DNA from: Bacillus sp. SA1-12
GTDB lineage: Bacteria > Bacillota > Bacilli > Bacillales > Bacillaceae
Reading direction: 5' to 3'
DNA length: 64,000 nucleotides
NCBI RefSeq assembly: GCF_000981385.1
Contig: NZ_LATZ01000112.1
Location: 34,444 to 98,443 of the forward strand
Below are positions 1-8,693 of the stretch, piece after piece (position 1 is the stretch's first letter; each line of letters starts with the position of its first letter). The translations under genes and the position numbers were made by a program. Under the pieces are notes generated by a model. That model did no database searches, had not been told where the DNA came from, and worked only from the letters and a program-made list of their open reading frames with translations.

Positions 1-569
1 GAAATTTTATTGGCTTTAATTAATTCAATTAGCTTTTTGCTACGCAAAACATACGTTACAAATAAGGAAATAAAGAAAAATAAAATGATAAAGGATACAA
101 AGGTGATGATGATTGCTGATGTGGGAAAATAAAAAGGCAGTGCACTTTCTATAATCAAGACATTTTCAGCTAATAGCAAAATCGCCTTTGCAAAGACAAC
201 GCCAAGGAATATCCCGCCAAGTGTGGCAAAAAATCCGATCAGCATATTTTCTAAAAACACCATTAACCGGATCTGCTTCATGGACATCCCTTGGATCATT
301 AATAAACCAAACTCTTTTTTCCGAGATTGTAAAAAGGAGCTCATCGAATATAGAACGAAAAAGAAGGAAAACACGTATATGATCCCTGCTGCTGCATTCA
401 TTCCTTGTGTAACACTAGAGTTCATATCCTTCCCGCTTAATACAGGATGATTTGCAAAAATTGAGAAGGTAAAAAAGACCATGACCGTAAATAAGCTGCT
501 GAGAAAGTAGGCAGCATATAACCGTTTATTACGGATGACGTTATTAAACGCGAATTGGCGAAAGGTCAT
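1..569 (-). CDS. BceB-like ABC transporter permease (FtsX family), partial
   Basis: This is the N-terminal 189 codons of an FtsX-like permease; the 3' end lies outside the window. It begins MTFRQFAFNNVIRNKRLYAA, the usual opening of BceB/YvcS/PsdB permeases, followed by a first membrane helix (YFLSSLFTVMVFFTF), an extracellular loop and further helices. BceB-type permeases carry ten helices and a large extracellular domain that detects cell-wall-active peptides such as bacitracin; that part is not visible here. The start ATG at 567-569 overlaps the end of the upstream ATPase gene by 26 bp, so the two are translationally coupled. It belongs with the ATPase, kinase and regulator at 544-3100. 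The specific peptide sensed cannot be told. Confidence 0.85.
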   Translation of the reverse strand, partial: MTFRQFAFNNVIRNKRLYAAYFLSSLFTVMVFFTFSIFANHPVLSGKDMNSSVTQGMNAAAGIIYVFSFFFVLYSMSSFLQSRKKEFGLLMIQGMSMKQIRLMVFLENMLIGFFATLGGIFLGVVFAKAILLLAENVLIIESALPFYFPTSAIIITFVSFIILFFFISLFVTYVLRSKKLIELIKANKI

Positions 570-1308
570 GTGCATCCCCTCCTAATAAAGAAAGAGTATC
601 GATAATCTTTTGGAAAAAGGCTTGGCGATGGTCACCACGGTGAATCTCCGAATAGAATTTTCCGTCACGAATAAAGACAACCCGATTACAGTAGCTGGCA
701 GCTTGTGGATCATGTGTGACGAGCATCATGGTCGTCCGCTCATTTTTATTTATCGATTCAAGCATTTCCATTACATCCTTGGAAGACTTGGAATCAAGAT
801 TTCCCGTTGGTTCATCCGCTAATAACAGCTTAGGTGAATGAATCATCGCTCTGGCAACAGCTGCTCTTTGCGCTTGTCCTCCGGATATTTCATAGATCCG
901 TTTTTTCATAATCCCGGTAATCCCTAATTTTTCTGCAATTTCATTGGCTTTTCCCTTCATTTCCTTTACTTTTTTCCCGTCCAATGTTAAGGGCAGGACA
1001 ATGTTTTCTTCTACTGTTAAGGTATGAAGCAAATTAAAGTCCTGAAAGACAAAACCTAATTCACGGCGACGAAACTTTGCTAACTCCTCTTTTTTTAATG
1101 TATGTGGGTTATTTCCGTTGATCAAAATCTCTCCTGTTGTCGGCTCATCAATAGTAGCAATCATGTTTAGCAGTGTGGTTTTTCCGCTTCCAGATGGTCC
1201 CATGATTCCTACAAATTCGCCTGATTCAATTGTTAAATCAATATCCGTTAATGCCCGGTAAGCGATCTTTCCTTCATAAATCTTACTCACTTGTTTTACG
1301 TTTAGCAT
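544..1308 (-). CDS. BceA-like ABC transporter ATP-binding protein
   Basis: Cytoplasmic ATPase of a peptide-sensing and detoxification ABC transporter (BceAB/YvcRS type). It has Walker A GPSGSGKTT near residue 38, the signature ISGGQAQR near residue 142 and Walker B LLLADEPTGNLD near residue 160. About 254 residues is normal for the family. A GTG codon directly precedes the ATG; the ATG at 1306-1308 is preferred because AAGGAG lies 8 nt upstream. The gene sits between the histidine kinase and the permease, as expected when a transporter both senses the drug and signals to its own two-component system. Regulation is probably by the adjacent response regulator. Confidence 0.9.
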   Translation of the reverse strand: MLNVKQVSKIYEGKIAYRALTDIDLTIESGEFVGIMGPSGSGKTTLLNMIATIDEPTTGEILINGNNPHTLKKEELAKFRRRELGFVFQDFNLLHTLTVEENIVLPLTLDGKKVKEMKGKANEIAEKLGITGIMKKRIYEISGGQAQRAAVARAMIHSPKLLLADEPTGNLDSKSSKDVMEMLESINKNERTTMMLVTHDPQAASYCNRVVFIRDGKFYSEIHRGDHRQAFFQKIIDTLSLLGGDAHDLSPIRV

Positions 1309-1394
1309 CACAAGTTCTCCTTTCCATTCCTTTGACTTGTGATAAGTATAGCCTCTCTTTAATCTTCAAAAAATCGATTATTCTTTCACTTTCC

Positions 1395-2396
1395 TTACAT
1401 CGTTGTAAGGTTTTGTGTCGTTCCAAAAATGATGCGAAAAGTTGAGCCCTCTCCAACCTTTGATTCAAGCTCAATGCGATGTCTCAGGTGTTCGCATGCT
1501 TCCTTCGTTAAATACAGACCCATACCTGTTGATTCTCTGAATTTCCTTCCATTATCCCCTGTATAAAATGGGGCAAAGACACGACGCTTGTCCGCTTCTG
1601 GAATCCCAACGCCATAGTCCTTTACTTCTAAAACGACCTCACCGGCCTTTTCGTAAATCGAAATGTCGATCTTATTACTCTTACCTTTCGAATACTTGAC
1701 CGCATTATTGATCAGCTGCGAAAGGATAAAGAACATCCATTTTTCATCTGTTTCTACAGTGATATCTGTTTTTTGCTGGAGGAGATGGGGGTACACCTTG
1801 TTGCGAATATAGAACCGTTTATTTTCACCATTTACTTCATTCACCATTTTAGACAATTTTACAGGCTTGATATGAAAATCCTGTTCGATGGTTCGAAGTC
1901 TTGCCATATAAAGGATCGTATTTAAGCCGGTTTTCATGCGATCCGTCTCTTCACGAATACTTGATGAGTCAGGTTCATCCAAATTTTGCGCGATCAGCTC
2001 AATGACAGAAAGCGGTGTTTTCATCTGATGGACCCATTGGTCCATAAACTTCAAATGCTCTTCCTGTTTGGACTCCAACGCTTTAATCTTTGTTTGATAA
2101 AGCTTATACTGATCCTTTAATAGCTGATCAAGCGCCACAGATATCGGGGAAGGCTCAGTTGTTTGGAAGGAATCGTCAAGGGAATCAAGTGAGTTCGTCA
2201 GCCTCATATAAAACTGACGTCGACTCAAATAGCGGTAAACAAGGTAGCCCGTGAGAAAGACCAGGCCGAGAAAGATTGCATAGAGGGCTGGTAGCAGATG
2301 ACGGTAGCCATCAAGCCAATAAATGCCTAAAATCACAAAAAAATGAATCACATGTACAGCAATTAACAATACATGCTCTTTAAGGAATAACCTCAT
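1395..2396 (-). CDS. BceS-like intramembrane-sensing histidine kinase
   Basis: Membrane histidine kinase with two closely spaced N-terminal helices and almost no extracellular loop, as in BceS, PsdS and YvcQ. The phosphoacceptor histidine is in FMDQWVHQMKTPLSVI (His about residue 123). The ATPase domain shows the N box (LINNAVKYS) and G boxes (DYGVGIP, GMGLYLTKE). The start at 2394-2396 has an AGGAG site; an ATG seven codons further upstream overlaps the regulator stop and is the alternative. Kinases of this class lack their own ligand domain and are switched by the partner ABC transporter, here encoded immediately downstream. Confidence 0.88.
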   Translation of the reverse strand: MRLFLKEHVLLIAVHVIHFFVILGIYWLDGYRHLLPALYAIFLGLVFLTGYLVYRYLSRRQFYMRLTNSLDSLDDSFQTTEPSPISVALDQLLKDQYKLYQTKIKALESKQEEHLKFMDQWVHQMKTPLSVIELIAQNLDEPDSSSIREETDRMKTGLNTILYMARLRTIEQDFHIKPVKLSKMVNEVNGENKRFYIRNKVYPHLLQQKTDITVETDEKWMFFILSQLINNAVKYSKGKSNKIDISIYEKAGEVVLEVKDYGVGIPEADKRRVFAPFYTGDNGRKFRESTGMGLYLTKEACEHLRHRIELESKVGEGSTFRIIFGTTQNLTTM

Positions 2397-2410
2397 TTCT
2401 CTCCTGCCTT

Positions 2411-3100
2411 TCACCATGTCACATTCAACCGATAGCCCGCACCCCGAACAGTTTCAACTGCTCCAGGAATTCCAACTGCTTCAAGCTTTTTACGCACTCG
2501 TGTAATATTCACATTTAACGTATTTTCATCGACATAAACCTGTTCATCCCATAGCTTTTCCAGGAGGTCTTCACGACCGGCTACACGAGGATAGCGTTCT
2601 AGTAAACTTTCAATAATATCCGCTTCTTTTTTTGATAACTGGACGGTTTGGTCACGAAAGGACAATTCCAATCTTTCCGGGTATAGCTTTAACCCCTCCA
2701 CTTCTAATACTCGTTCCTGGGCCTGTGCTGCATATTCGCCGTAAGCACGACGAAGCTGACTGCGAATTTTCGCCATGACAATTTCAGGATGAAACGGCTT
2801 TGTGATAAAATCATCACCGCCATTCTCCAGCGCCATCACCTGATCCATCTCCCCTACCCGTGCGGAAATAAAAATAACCGGACAGATCGATTCCTTCCGG
2901 ATTTGCCGGCACCAGTAATAGCCATCATAGCTAGGAAGATTGATATCTAATAGAACAAGGTCTGGTTTTTGTTGACCAAATTCTACCATGACATTATCGA
3001 AACGTTTGACGATGATGGCTTTGTAGCCATATTTCACGATATAGGATTGCAGGTGCTCCGCAATTTTCGGATCATCCTCAATAATCAACACTGTTTGCAT
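2411..3100 (-). CDS. BceR-like OmpR-family response regulator
   Basis: OmpR-family regulator of 229 residues: receiver domain with acidic pair E8/D9-D10, phosphoacceptor Asp52 (LVLLDINLP) and Lys101 (TKPF), then a winged-helix DNA-binding domain ending VRGAGYRLNVTW. It is the first gene of the regulator, kinase, ATPase, permease series on the minus strand. The start has a GAGGAG-type ribosome binding site. Relatives activate transcription of their adjacent transporter in response to cell-wall antibiotics. Assignment to the Bce group rests on the neighbours as much as on the sequence. Confidence 0.88.
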   Translation of the reverse strand: MQTVLIIEDDPKIAEHLQSYIVKYGYKAIIVKRFDNVMVEFGQQKPDLVLLDINLPSYDGYYWCRQIRKESICPVIFISARVGEMDQVMALENGGDDFITKPFHPEIVMAKIRSQLRRAYGEYAAQAQERVLEVEGLKLYPERLELSFRDQTVQLSKKEADIIESLLERYPRVAGREDLLEKLWDEQVYVDENTLNVNITRVRKKLEAVGIPGAVETVRGAGYRLNVTW

Positions 3101-3454
3101 CCTCTCACTCCTCTGTCTCTAGAAAATTATGCCATACAATGGAAATGATTTCAAAACAGATATGAAAGCTTACACGACTATAAGGAATTAGTAGTGATTA
3201 ACTTTATGTTAATAAAAACGAAAAGAACAGGAATCTTCAATAGGAGCTGAATCCTGTTCTTATCATAAGGGTCTTATTGTAAACTTTGTTGCTGTATACA
3301 ATGTAGTGCGGAGTGGTTAATTGCAGAGGGTTTCTGAAAAAAGATTATAAAATAGCTTTTGCTAAGACATTCAACGTTTTTATAAAATCATTAGCGTAAA
3401 GCCGATTGCTACTATAATAATGAATCCTTCAAAAACTTACAGCATCAAGCAAAT
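3101..3454. other. Intergenic region
   Basis: It holds the terminator of the YitT-family gene and, presumably, the promoter of the response-regulator operon. I see no gene in it. The bases between about 3265 and 3454 are AT-rich with no recognisable element. Confidence 0.5.
3205..3261 (-). terminator. Rho-independent terminator of the YitT-family gene
   Basis: A 10-bp stem (3223-3232 with 3252-3261, arm AAGAACAGGA) is followed on the minus strand by a T-rich tract (TTCGTTTTTATT). It lies downstream of the gene ending at 3455 and before the response-regulator gene. Confidence 0.7.
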
Positions 3455-4294
3455 CTACGCTTTTTCAACCGAAAATCCTCCGCCAATGACGTCGCGAACT
3501 TCATGAACAACGACAAAGGCATTGGCATCAACCGCACGAACAAGCTGTTTTAATTTAGCTAGCTCCTGGCGGTTAATCACAACATAGAGTACTTCCTTGT
3601 CCGAACCAGTATAAGCCCTCTTTGCATTAAAAACAGTCACGCCACGGGCTAAAGATAAGGTAATCTGTGTAGAAATTTTATCAGCAGAGCTGGAAATAAT
3701 GGTGACAGCCTTTTGTGAATCCAATCCCTCAAGAACAAGATCGATCACCTTAGCCCCGACGAATACGGCAACTAATGTATACATGGCTTTTTCTTGGCCA
3801 ATGACATAGACAGAGCCTGCAATCATGATAAGGTCTATGATCAGAATGGTTCTGCTAAGACTCCACCCAAAATAATAATGCCCGAGTCTTGCCAGAATTG
3901 CTGTACCTCCCATTGCACCTCCTGCTCGAAAGACCAGACCAAGCCCGCCTCCTACGAATACACCGGCAAATAAGGCAGCTAATAAAGTATCTCCACCCAA
4001 TGACTCTCCCCAGCCTTCTGTTAAATAGAGAAAAAAGGAGGAGAAAACAGTCGCTAATAAGGTAAAAAGAATTGTCTTTTTATCAAGCAGCTTGTAGCCA
4101 AGCGCAAACAATAATCCATTTAAGATAAGGTTGACGATTCCCGGAGACCATTCCAAAAGATAATAGACAATGATGGTGATTCCAATGATGCCACCTTCAG
4201 ATAGCTTATTGGGGATGGCAAAATAGTTTATTCCCAATGCATAAATAAAAGAGCCAGCAAGAAGCATGGCTATTTTTTGTATAAATAGATTCAT
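3455..4294 (-). CDS. YitT-family membrane protein (DUF161/DUF2179)
   Basis: Integral membrane protein of 279 residues. Five or so hydrophobic helices fill residues 1-180 and include the family motif ALGINYFAIPNKLSEGGIIG, followed by GGGLGLVFRAGGAMGGTAIL. The C-terminal domain, from about residue 195 (AVTIISSSADKISTQI), is the cytoplasmic DUF2179 module. Bacillus genomes carry several paralogues (YitT, YebE, YpjC, YvjA types) of unknown transport function. It appears monocistronic, with its own terminator downstream. The start follows GAGG at a suitable distance. Confidence 0.85.
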   Translation of the reverse strand: MNLFIQKIAMLLAGSFIYALGINYFAIPNKLSEGGIIGITIIVYYLLEWSPGIVNLILNGLLFALGYKLLDKKTILFTLLATVFSSFFLYLTEGWGESLGGDTLLAALFAGVFVGGGLGLVFRAGGAMGGTAILARLGHYYFGWSLSRTILIIDLIMIAGSVYVIGQEKAMYTLVAVFVGAKVIDLVLEGLDSQKAVTIISSSADKISTQITLSLARGVTVFNAKRAYTGSDKEVLYVVINRQELAKLKQLVRAVDANAFVVVHEVRDVIGGGFSVEKA

Positions 4295-4378
4295 AGTAAT
4301 AACCTCGCAAACATCCTATAACAAGTAAAGAAAGGACAAGATAATAATAGCCATCTCATTACCTTGTCTTTTTTGTGT

Positions 4379-5095
4379 TTATTTTAAGATAAATTTATAG
4401 CCTTCACCAATAATATACTGTTTCCCAATATGAACCGGTCGGTTATGTTCATCAAAAATGACCGTATCCATATAAAAGAGCGGCTCTCCGGTTGCAACCT
4501 CAAGCAATTCCGCTTGATCTTCTGTTGCCCGGACAATTTCCAACGAAAGCTCGCCAGAATGGGATGGTTTTATTTGGTGTTTTTCTTCAAGTGTTTGGTA
4601 TAAAGATGTCTCTAAATTCTCACTAAGAAGAAAATGGTAGTTTTTATAGGAAAAATAATTATTCTCAAGCATAACGGGTGAGTCACCGCCATACCTCACT
4701 CTTTGGATATACACCATCGCATCATTTTCATCAAGTTGAAGCTTTTCTTGATCTTTTGGTGTTGGCTGAATAATTTCCTTTTTTATCACCTTACTGCCCG
4801 CTTTTAACCCATTTGCTTTACAAGCATCTGAAAAGCTTAGAAAGTGAACAATCTTTCGTTCAATCTTTGGCTTGCTGACAAATGTACCCTTTCCTTGCTT
4901 TTTGATGAGGTATCCCTCTTCAACAAGCTCAAGAATCGCCTTTCTCACCGTTATTCGGCTAATTTTATGACTCTCACTCAATTCAATTTCAGTAGGGATT
5001 TTTTCTCCATATTTTAACTGACCGTTTAAAATGGAACTTCGAATCGATTCCTTTAATTGTACATATAATGGAACTTTATCATCTTGTCTTAACAT
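4379..5095 (-). CDS. frlR: GntR/HutC-family regulator of the fructoselysine locus
   Basis: Transcriptional regulator of 238 residues with an N-terminal winged helix (about 8-72, SRITVRKAILELVEEGYL) and a C-terminal UTRA effector domain (about 90-235). HutC-type GntR proteins bind inverted repeats and are released by a sugar-phosphate or similar effector. It lies next to a frlC-like gene and close to a clear frlB, and B. subtilis frlB is controlled by the GntR protein FrlR, so the same role is inferred. Its likely operators are the ATAACAT/ATGTTAT palindromes at 6121-6270. The symbol rests on context rather than a recognised FrlR sequence. Confidence 0.75.
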   Translation of the reverse strand: MLRQDDKVPLYVQLKESIRSSILNGQLKYGEKIPTEIELSESHKISRITVRKAILELVEEGYLIKKQGKGTFVSKPKIERKIVHFLSFSDACKANGLKAGSKVIKKEIIQPTPKDQEKLQLDENDAMVYIQRVRYGGDSPVMLENNYFSYKNYHFLLSENLETSLYQTLEEKHQIKPSHSGELSLEIVRATEDQAELLEVATGEPLFYMDTVIFDEHNRPVHIGKQYIIGEGYKFILK

Positions 5096-5204
5096 AATTT
5101 CACCTGTCTTATTGGATAATAATTCTATTATAATGCTTTCTTGTTCGTTGTCTCAACCTAAGGGGTTCTGATAAGCTCCAAAATTCATACGCCAGGAAGA
5201 TCAT

Positions 5205-6038
5205 TTAAACGAAATAACAAGACAACGCTTCGAACGATCTTTCCATTGCAGCATCTGGTTGCTGGACATATTGATAAGAGGTATATTCGAGAGAAAGATA
5301 ACCTTTGTAGCCAGCCTTATGTAATTGATTGATATAAGTTTCTAACGGTAACACTCCGTCACCCCATACGAGATGGCCTTCCGGTTTTCCATCAATAAAA
5401 TGAATATGAACGATTTCATCCTTCATAAGGGTAAAATAATCAGTGAAATCCTCTCCTGCTAATGCCATCGGAATGGTATCAATCATTCCTTTAAGATTTG
5501 GATGGTTTACCTGTTCTAGCATCCATTTTAGCTGGGAAGCGTTATGAATCAGATTTGTTTCCATTCTTGTGAGAGGCTCCAGAGCCAAGGTTATATCCAA
5601 TTCGGTGGCAAATTGAGCAAGTATTTGCAAAGATTCTTCTGAGCGCTTCCAAGCTTCACCAACAGCTTCGTTTTCATACCCCCAGCCTGGTGTGACTAAA
5701 AGAAGCGGCGAATCTAATTCTTTTGCTGCATAGGCTGATTTTTTAAAATATTTAAGAATTCTTTCACGAATATCTGCCTCTTTTGCTGCGATATTAATTG
5801 GGTAAACACATTGTTCAGGTGTAAAGCATATGACGGATAGATCTCGGTGCTCGATCTCCTTTTTAACCTCCCTTATCTCATGAAGACTCATATTTTCAAC
5901 ATAGAAATGTGGAGATGCCCCCCAAATCTCAATATTCTTAATTTCGTAACGCACCATGGAATCCAAGAAATAGCGAAAAGGATAATGCTTGTAGTGAAAA
6001 TTCATTCCGGTAACTTTAGATCTCGATAGTTTACCCAT
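5205..6038 (-). CDS. frlC: FrlC-like sugar epimerase (TIM barrel, AP-endonuclease family 2)
   Basis: A xylose-isomerase-like TIM barrel of 277 residues. E. coli FrlC (276 residues) interconverts fructoselysine and psicoselysine, and shared signatures can be seen: NIEIWGASPHF, FTPEQCVYPINI, ALEPLTRMETN and a late SLEYTSY strand. Conserved Glu and His residues (LEPLT, HIHFIDG, LSLEY) fit the divalent-metal site of the family. It is transcribed divergently from frlB and presumably with frlR downstream. Most characterised Bacillus frl loci do not include a FrlC, so this set looks mixed. The exact substrate is inferred. Confidence 0.72.
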   Translation of the reverse strand: MGKLSRSKVTGMNFHYKHYPFRYFLDSMVRYEIKNIEIWGASPHFYVENMSLHEIREVKKEIEHRDLSVICFTPEQCVYPINIAAKEADIRERILKYFKKSAYAAKELDSPLLLVTPGWGYENEAVGEAWKRSEESLQILAQFATELDITLALEPLTRMETNLIHNASQLKWMLEQVNHPNLKGMIDTIPMALAGEDFTDYFTLMKDEIVHIHFIDGKPEGHLVWGDGVLPLETYINQLHKAGYKGYLSLEYTSYQYVQQPDAAMERSFEALSCYFV

Positions 6039-6120
6039 TTTATAACTCCCCTCTTAAGCTATAAAAATATGTAGATCATCCAAAAAAGAAAAGAGCACAT
6101 GATTTGCATTTTTTGATAAT

Positions 6121-6140
6121 ATAACATTATATTATGTTAT
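6121..6140. promoter_or_regulatory. Palindromic operator candidate, frlC side
   Basis: ATAACAT, six bases, ATGTTAT: a perfect 7-bp-arm inverted repeat about 82 bp upstream of the frlC-like start. The same half-sites recur at 6251-6265. Probably bound by the adjacent GntR regulator; this is inference from position and symmetry. Confidence 0.6.
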
Positions 6141-6250
6141 AAGTCAATTAGGTCTTTAGAGTTGAGATATTCCCTCCTACTTTGCAAGATTTAGCACTTT
6201 CTAGCAAAATATGACGATAAGAAAATGATTGACAGAAACTTAAAAACAAA

Positions 6251-6270
6251 ATAACATGATGTTATATAAC
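6251..6270. promoter_or_regulatory. Overlapping palindromic operators, frlB side
   Basis: ATAACATGATGTTAT (6251-6265) is a 7-bp-arm palindrome with a single central base, directly overlapped by GTTATATAAC (6261-6270). It lies about 50 bp upstream of the frlB start, over or near the promoter, and repeats the half-sites seen at 6121-6140. GntR operator candidate. Confidence 0.6.
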
Positions 6271-6317
6271 GTATTACATCGTTATAGCTTAATTAAGATT
6301 GAAGGAGGCAAAAAAGA

Positions 6318-7304
6318 ATGGTACATTCTCAAAAAGCGATGAATGCTCAAGTTGGCAAGGTGTTAGATTTTCTAAAGGGCCGTTCGATAGATCATGTTTA
6401 TTTTGTTGCATGCGGCGGATCCTCTGCTGTTATGTATCCAAACAAATACATAATGGATCGTGAAGCGAAGTTTATTTCCTCAGATGTATATAGTTCCAAT
6501 GAATTTATTCACCGAAATCCCAGAAAGCTTGGAGAAACCTCCCTTGTCGTCCTATGCTCAATGTCTGGTACAACTCCTGAAACCGTGGAAGCTGCTTCAT
6601 TTGCAAGAAGGAAAGGCGCAGTAACTGTCGGTTTTACAAATGAAGAAGGTTCACCTTTAGCACGTGAATCACAATTTGTTGTGAAATATGAATGGGGTGA
6701 ACAAGCTGATGCAATGGATACAAATCTAGGAACCCTTTATCAGCTCACAATGGGTGTGTTACATGTGTTAGAAGGCAACGAAAAATATGAAAAAATGCTA
6801 ACCAGTCTGGCAAATTTGCAAAAAGTTTTTGAGAATGCAGCGAAACAATATGAAGCTGGTGCTCAACAATTTGCTGCTGATTTTAAGGATGAGAAAGTGA
6901 TCTATACGATGGCAAGCGGCGCTAATTATGGAATCGCTTACTCCTATGCAATTTGTATCTTAATGGAGATGCAATGGATCCACTCAAATGCGATTCACTC
7001 AGGTGAGTATTTCCATGGACCATTTGAGATAATCGACAAAGATACACCTTTCATTATTTTACTGGGTCTAGATGAAACACGACCGTTAGATGAACGGGCG
7101 TTGGCATTCTCGAAACGATATTGTGAAAAACTTGTCGTCTTAGATGCAAAGGAACTTGATGTAGCTGGAATTGATTCGGAGTTAAAGGGTTATATTGCCC
7201 CCCTTGTTCTGAATTATGTACTTCGAAAATATGCCGAACGTTTGGCAGACGTACGTAACCACCCACTTTCGAAAAGAAGATATATGTGGAAGGTTGAGTA
7301 TTAA
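6318..7304 (+). CDS. frlB: Fructoselysine-6-phosphate deglycase
   Basis: SIS-domain enzyme of 328 residues, the same length as B. subtilis FrlB (YurP). It is very similar in blocks I recognise: VYFVACGGSSAVMYP, the ending LSKRRYMWKVEY, ILMEMQWIHSNAIHSGEYFHGPFEIID and ILLGLDETRPL. FrlB splits fructoselysine 6-phosphate (and related Amadori products) to glucose 6-phosphate and the free amino acid. The SIS phosphosugar loop is CSMSGTTPETVEAA. The ribosome binding site is GAAGGAGG. No kinase (frlD) or transporter gene is next to it, so the phosphorylated substrate must be supplied by genes elsewhere. Its own terminator follows at 7439. Confidence 0.93.
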   Translation: MVHSQKAMNAQVGKVLDFLKGRSIDHVYFVACGGSSAVMYPNKYIMDREAKFISSDVYSSNEFIHRNPRKLGETSLVVLCSMSGTTPETVEAASFARRKGAVTVGFTNEEGSPLARESQFVVKYEWGEQADAMDTNLGTLYQLTMGVLHVLEGNEKYEKMLTSLANLQKVFENAAKQYEAGAQQFAADFKDEKVIYTMASGANYGIAYSYAICILMEMQWIHSNAIHSGEYFHGPFEIIDKDTPFIILLGLDETRPLDERALAFSKRYCEKLVVLDAKELDVAGIDSELKGYIAPLVLNYVLRKYAERLADVRNHPLSKRRYMWKVEY

Positions 7305-7438
7305 TCCTTTGTACACCTATTAGAGTTGCCTCAATTGGATGATTCGTTCAGATACAGAGGAGAAAATCTACATTACACATAAAAAATCGTTCATTTAAAA
7401 AACAATAGAAACTATAATATCATAAACAGTTGCACAAT

Positions 7439-7475
7439 AAAACGCTTGGAGTTAAATTCCAAGCGTTTTTTCATT
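7439..7475 (+). terminator. Rho-independent terminator of frlB
   Basis: A 12-bp stem (7439-7450 with 7458-7469, arm AAAACGCTTGGA) and 7-nt loop are followed by a T-run. Well placed downstream of frlB. Confidence 0.88.
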
Positions 7476-7589
7476 TTTCATTTGTTCTATAAGTAAGCAC
7501 CCGTTCATGTAAGTAAAAGTATTCATATACTCTTTTTTCTCTTATTAAATTAGCTTTTTTATCGAATCAAACGTTCTAAATAAGTTCAT

Positions 7590-7823
7590 CTATCCATTTG
7601 TTTGGTCTTGATCGTCACCTTCACTTTGATATTCAAGTAAATCCCCTGGCTGACAGTCCAGAGCCTTACAAATCGCCTCTAAAGTTGATAATCGGATCGC
7701 TTTTGCCTTACCATTTTTCAATATAGAAAGGTTAGCCATTGTTATTCCAACCCTCTCCGAAAGTTCTGTTACACTCATTTTCCTTTTAGCCAGCATCACA
7801 TCAATATTGATAATAATCGCCAT
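7590..7823 (-). CDS. yozG: YozG-like HTH regulator, copy 1
   Basis: Small Cro/CI-type DNA-binding protein of about 77 residues: MAIIINIDVMLAKRKMSVTE, then the helix-turn-helix (VGITMANLSILKNGKAKAIR) and CKALDCQPGDLLEY. The chosen ATG at 7821-7823 has GAGGTG six bases upstream; an in-frame GTG three codons earlier lies inside that site. It follows the DUF2975 membrane gene with about 10 bp between them, so the two are co-transcribed. A second copy, differing mainly at the C-terminus, lies at 9652-9876. In this family the regulator usually controls its own operon together with the membrane partner. Confidence 0.85.
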   Translation of the reverse strand: MAIIINIDVMLAKRKMSVTELSERVGITMANLSILKNGKAKAIRLSTLEAICKALDCQPGDLLEYQSEGDDQDQTNG

Positions 7824-7833
7824 ATTATTCACC

Positions 7834-8325
7834 TCAGACCGTTAAATCATTTTCTGATTTTATATCAATCGCTTCTTTTAAAAGCTTTTGAAGAACAGCA
7901 GCAAAGACTGCGATCACCATTGAAGCACCAATAATGACTAATCCGATGACGATGAGACCTGGTGCGTCATCCCACTCCGCGATGATATATACGAATGGCA
8001 GGGCTACCACATATAAGCCGCTGATTGTGATGGCACAGTTTTTTATTTTCTTTAGAGCTCTTACAGATAATTCCGAGAACGCTTGGTTCTTGTCAATATA
8101 ACTTAATAGTCTTAATGTCTGAAACAATGCAACATAAAACGGTATCGTCGATCCATACATAATAAGTAAAAGGCCAAATACCACATAGGCTAACTGTGAA
8201 CCATTAGCTGCTTGTTCAATTGCTTCACTCGCTATCTGAGGCAATAAAAATATACACAAAGCAAGAATCGGAAGGCCAATAAAGAAAACAGCGACCTTTA
8301 AAAATAATGTTGAAACTTGTTTCAT
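7834..8325 (-). CDS. yoaS: DUF2975 membrane protein (YoaS-like), copy 1
   Basis: Membrane protein of 163 residues with four helices (about 8-30, 45-67, 95-118 and 125-150) and a charged tail LLKEAIDIKSENDLTV. DUF2975 proteins nearly always accompany a YozG-type HTH gene, as here. Function is unknown; a membrane sensor that controls the HTH protein is a reasonable guess. The ATG at 8323-8325 has GAGGTG upstream; a GTG three codons earlier is the alternative. The last 30 residues are almost identical to copy 2 at 9886-10368, whereas the N-terminal half has diverged. Confidence 0.82.
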   Translation of the reverse strand: MKQVSTLFLKVAVFFIGLPILALCIFLLPQIASEAIEQAANGSQLAYVVFGLLLIMYGSTIPFYVALFQTLRLLSYIDKNQAFSELSVRALKKIKNCAITISGLYVVALPFVYIIAEWDDAPGLIVIGLVIIGASMVIAVFAAVLQKLLKEAIDIKSENDLTV

Positions 8326-8370
8326 TGAGAGCACCTCACTTATTTATTGTCAAATTGAATTTATCACATA

Positions 8371-8390
8371 ATTTATCGATTTACAATAAA
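8371..8390. promoter_or_regulatory. Conserved leader motif upstream of yoaS copy 1
   Basis: The block ATTTATCGATTTACAATAAA occurs identically upstream of copy 2 (10414-10433) at the same distance from the coding region, although flanking bases have drifted. Candidate operator for the YozG-type regulators or a shared promoter element. Confidence 0.45.
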
Positions 8391-8452
8391 TTATTATCCT
8401 TTTTTATTATATTTTTGTTGTGATAAATTATACAATTTCATTTTAGACAAAA

Positions 8453-8483
8453 TAAAAAAGCATTCCTCTTAGATAGGAATGCT
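8453..8483 (-). terminator. Terminator hairpin upstream of yoaS copy 1
   Basis: A 9-bp stem (8459-8467 with 8475-8483, arm AGCATTCCT) is followed on the minus strand by six T. It may end the yoaT transcript, but an equivalent hairpin precedes the second yoaS copy, so it may instead be a leader element of the duplicated unit. Confidence 0.75.
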
Positions 8484-8693
8484 CGATAACTCTAAACTAT
8501 TAAATCTTCATTTGCTATCTGATTAAATACATTCATTCACAATTCATACCTTTATTTATAAGGAAAAACAACAAATTCCAGAGTTGGTTTTTCCAATTAA
8601 TTTAATACGGTATTTTGTTTGCAATTAGAACTAACTTTAACCTAAAACTTTATTTATTCCAATGCTAAGAATTTTAAAAAAGATTTATAGCAT

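Noticed and set aside
188..450. Plus-strand frames in the first 450 bases
   Set aside because: They are antisense to the BceB-like permease, whose frame runs unbroken from the window edge to the ATG at 567-569.
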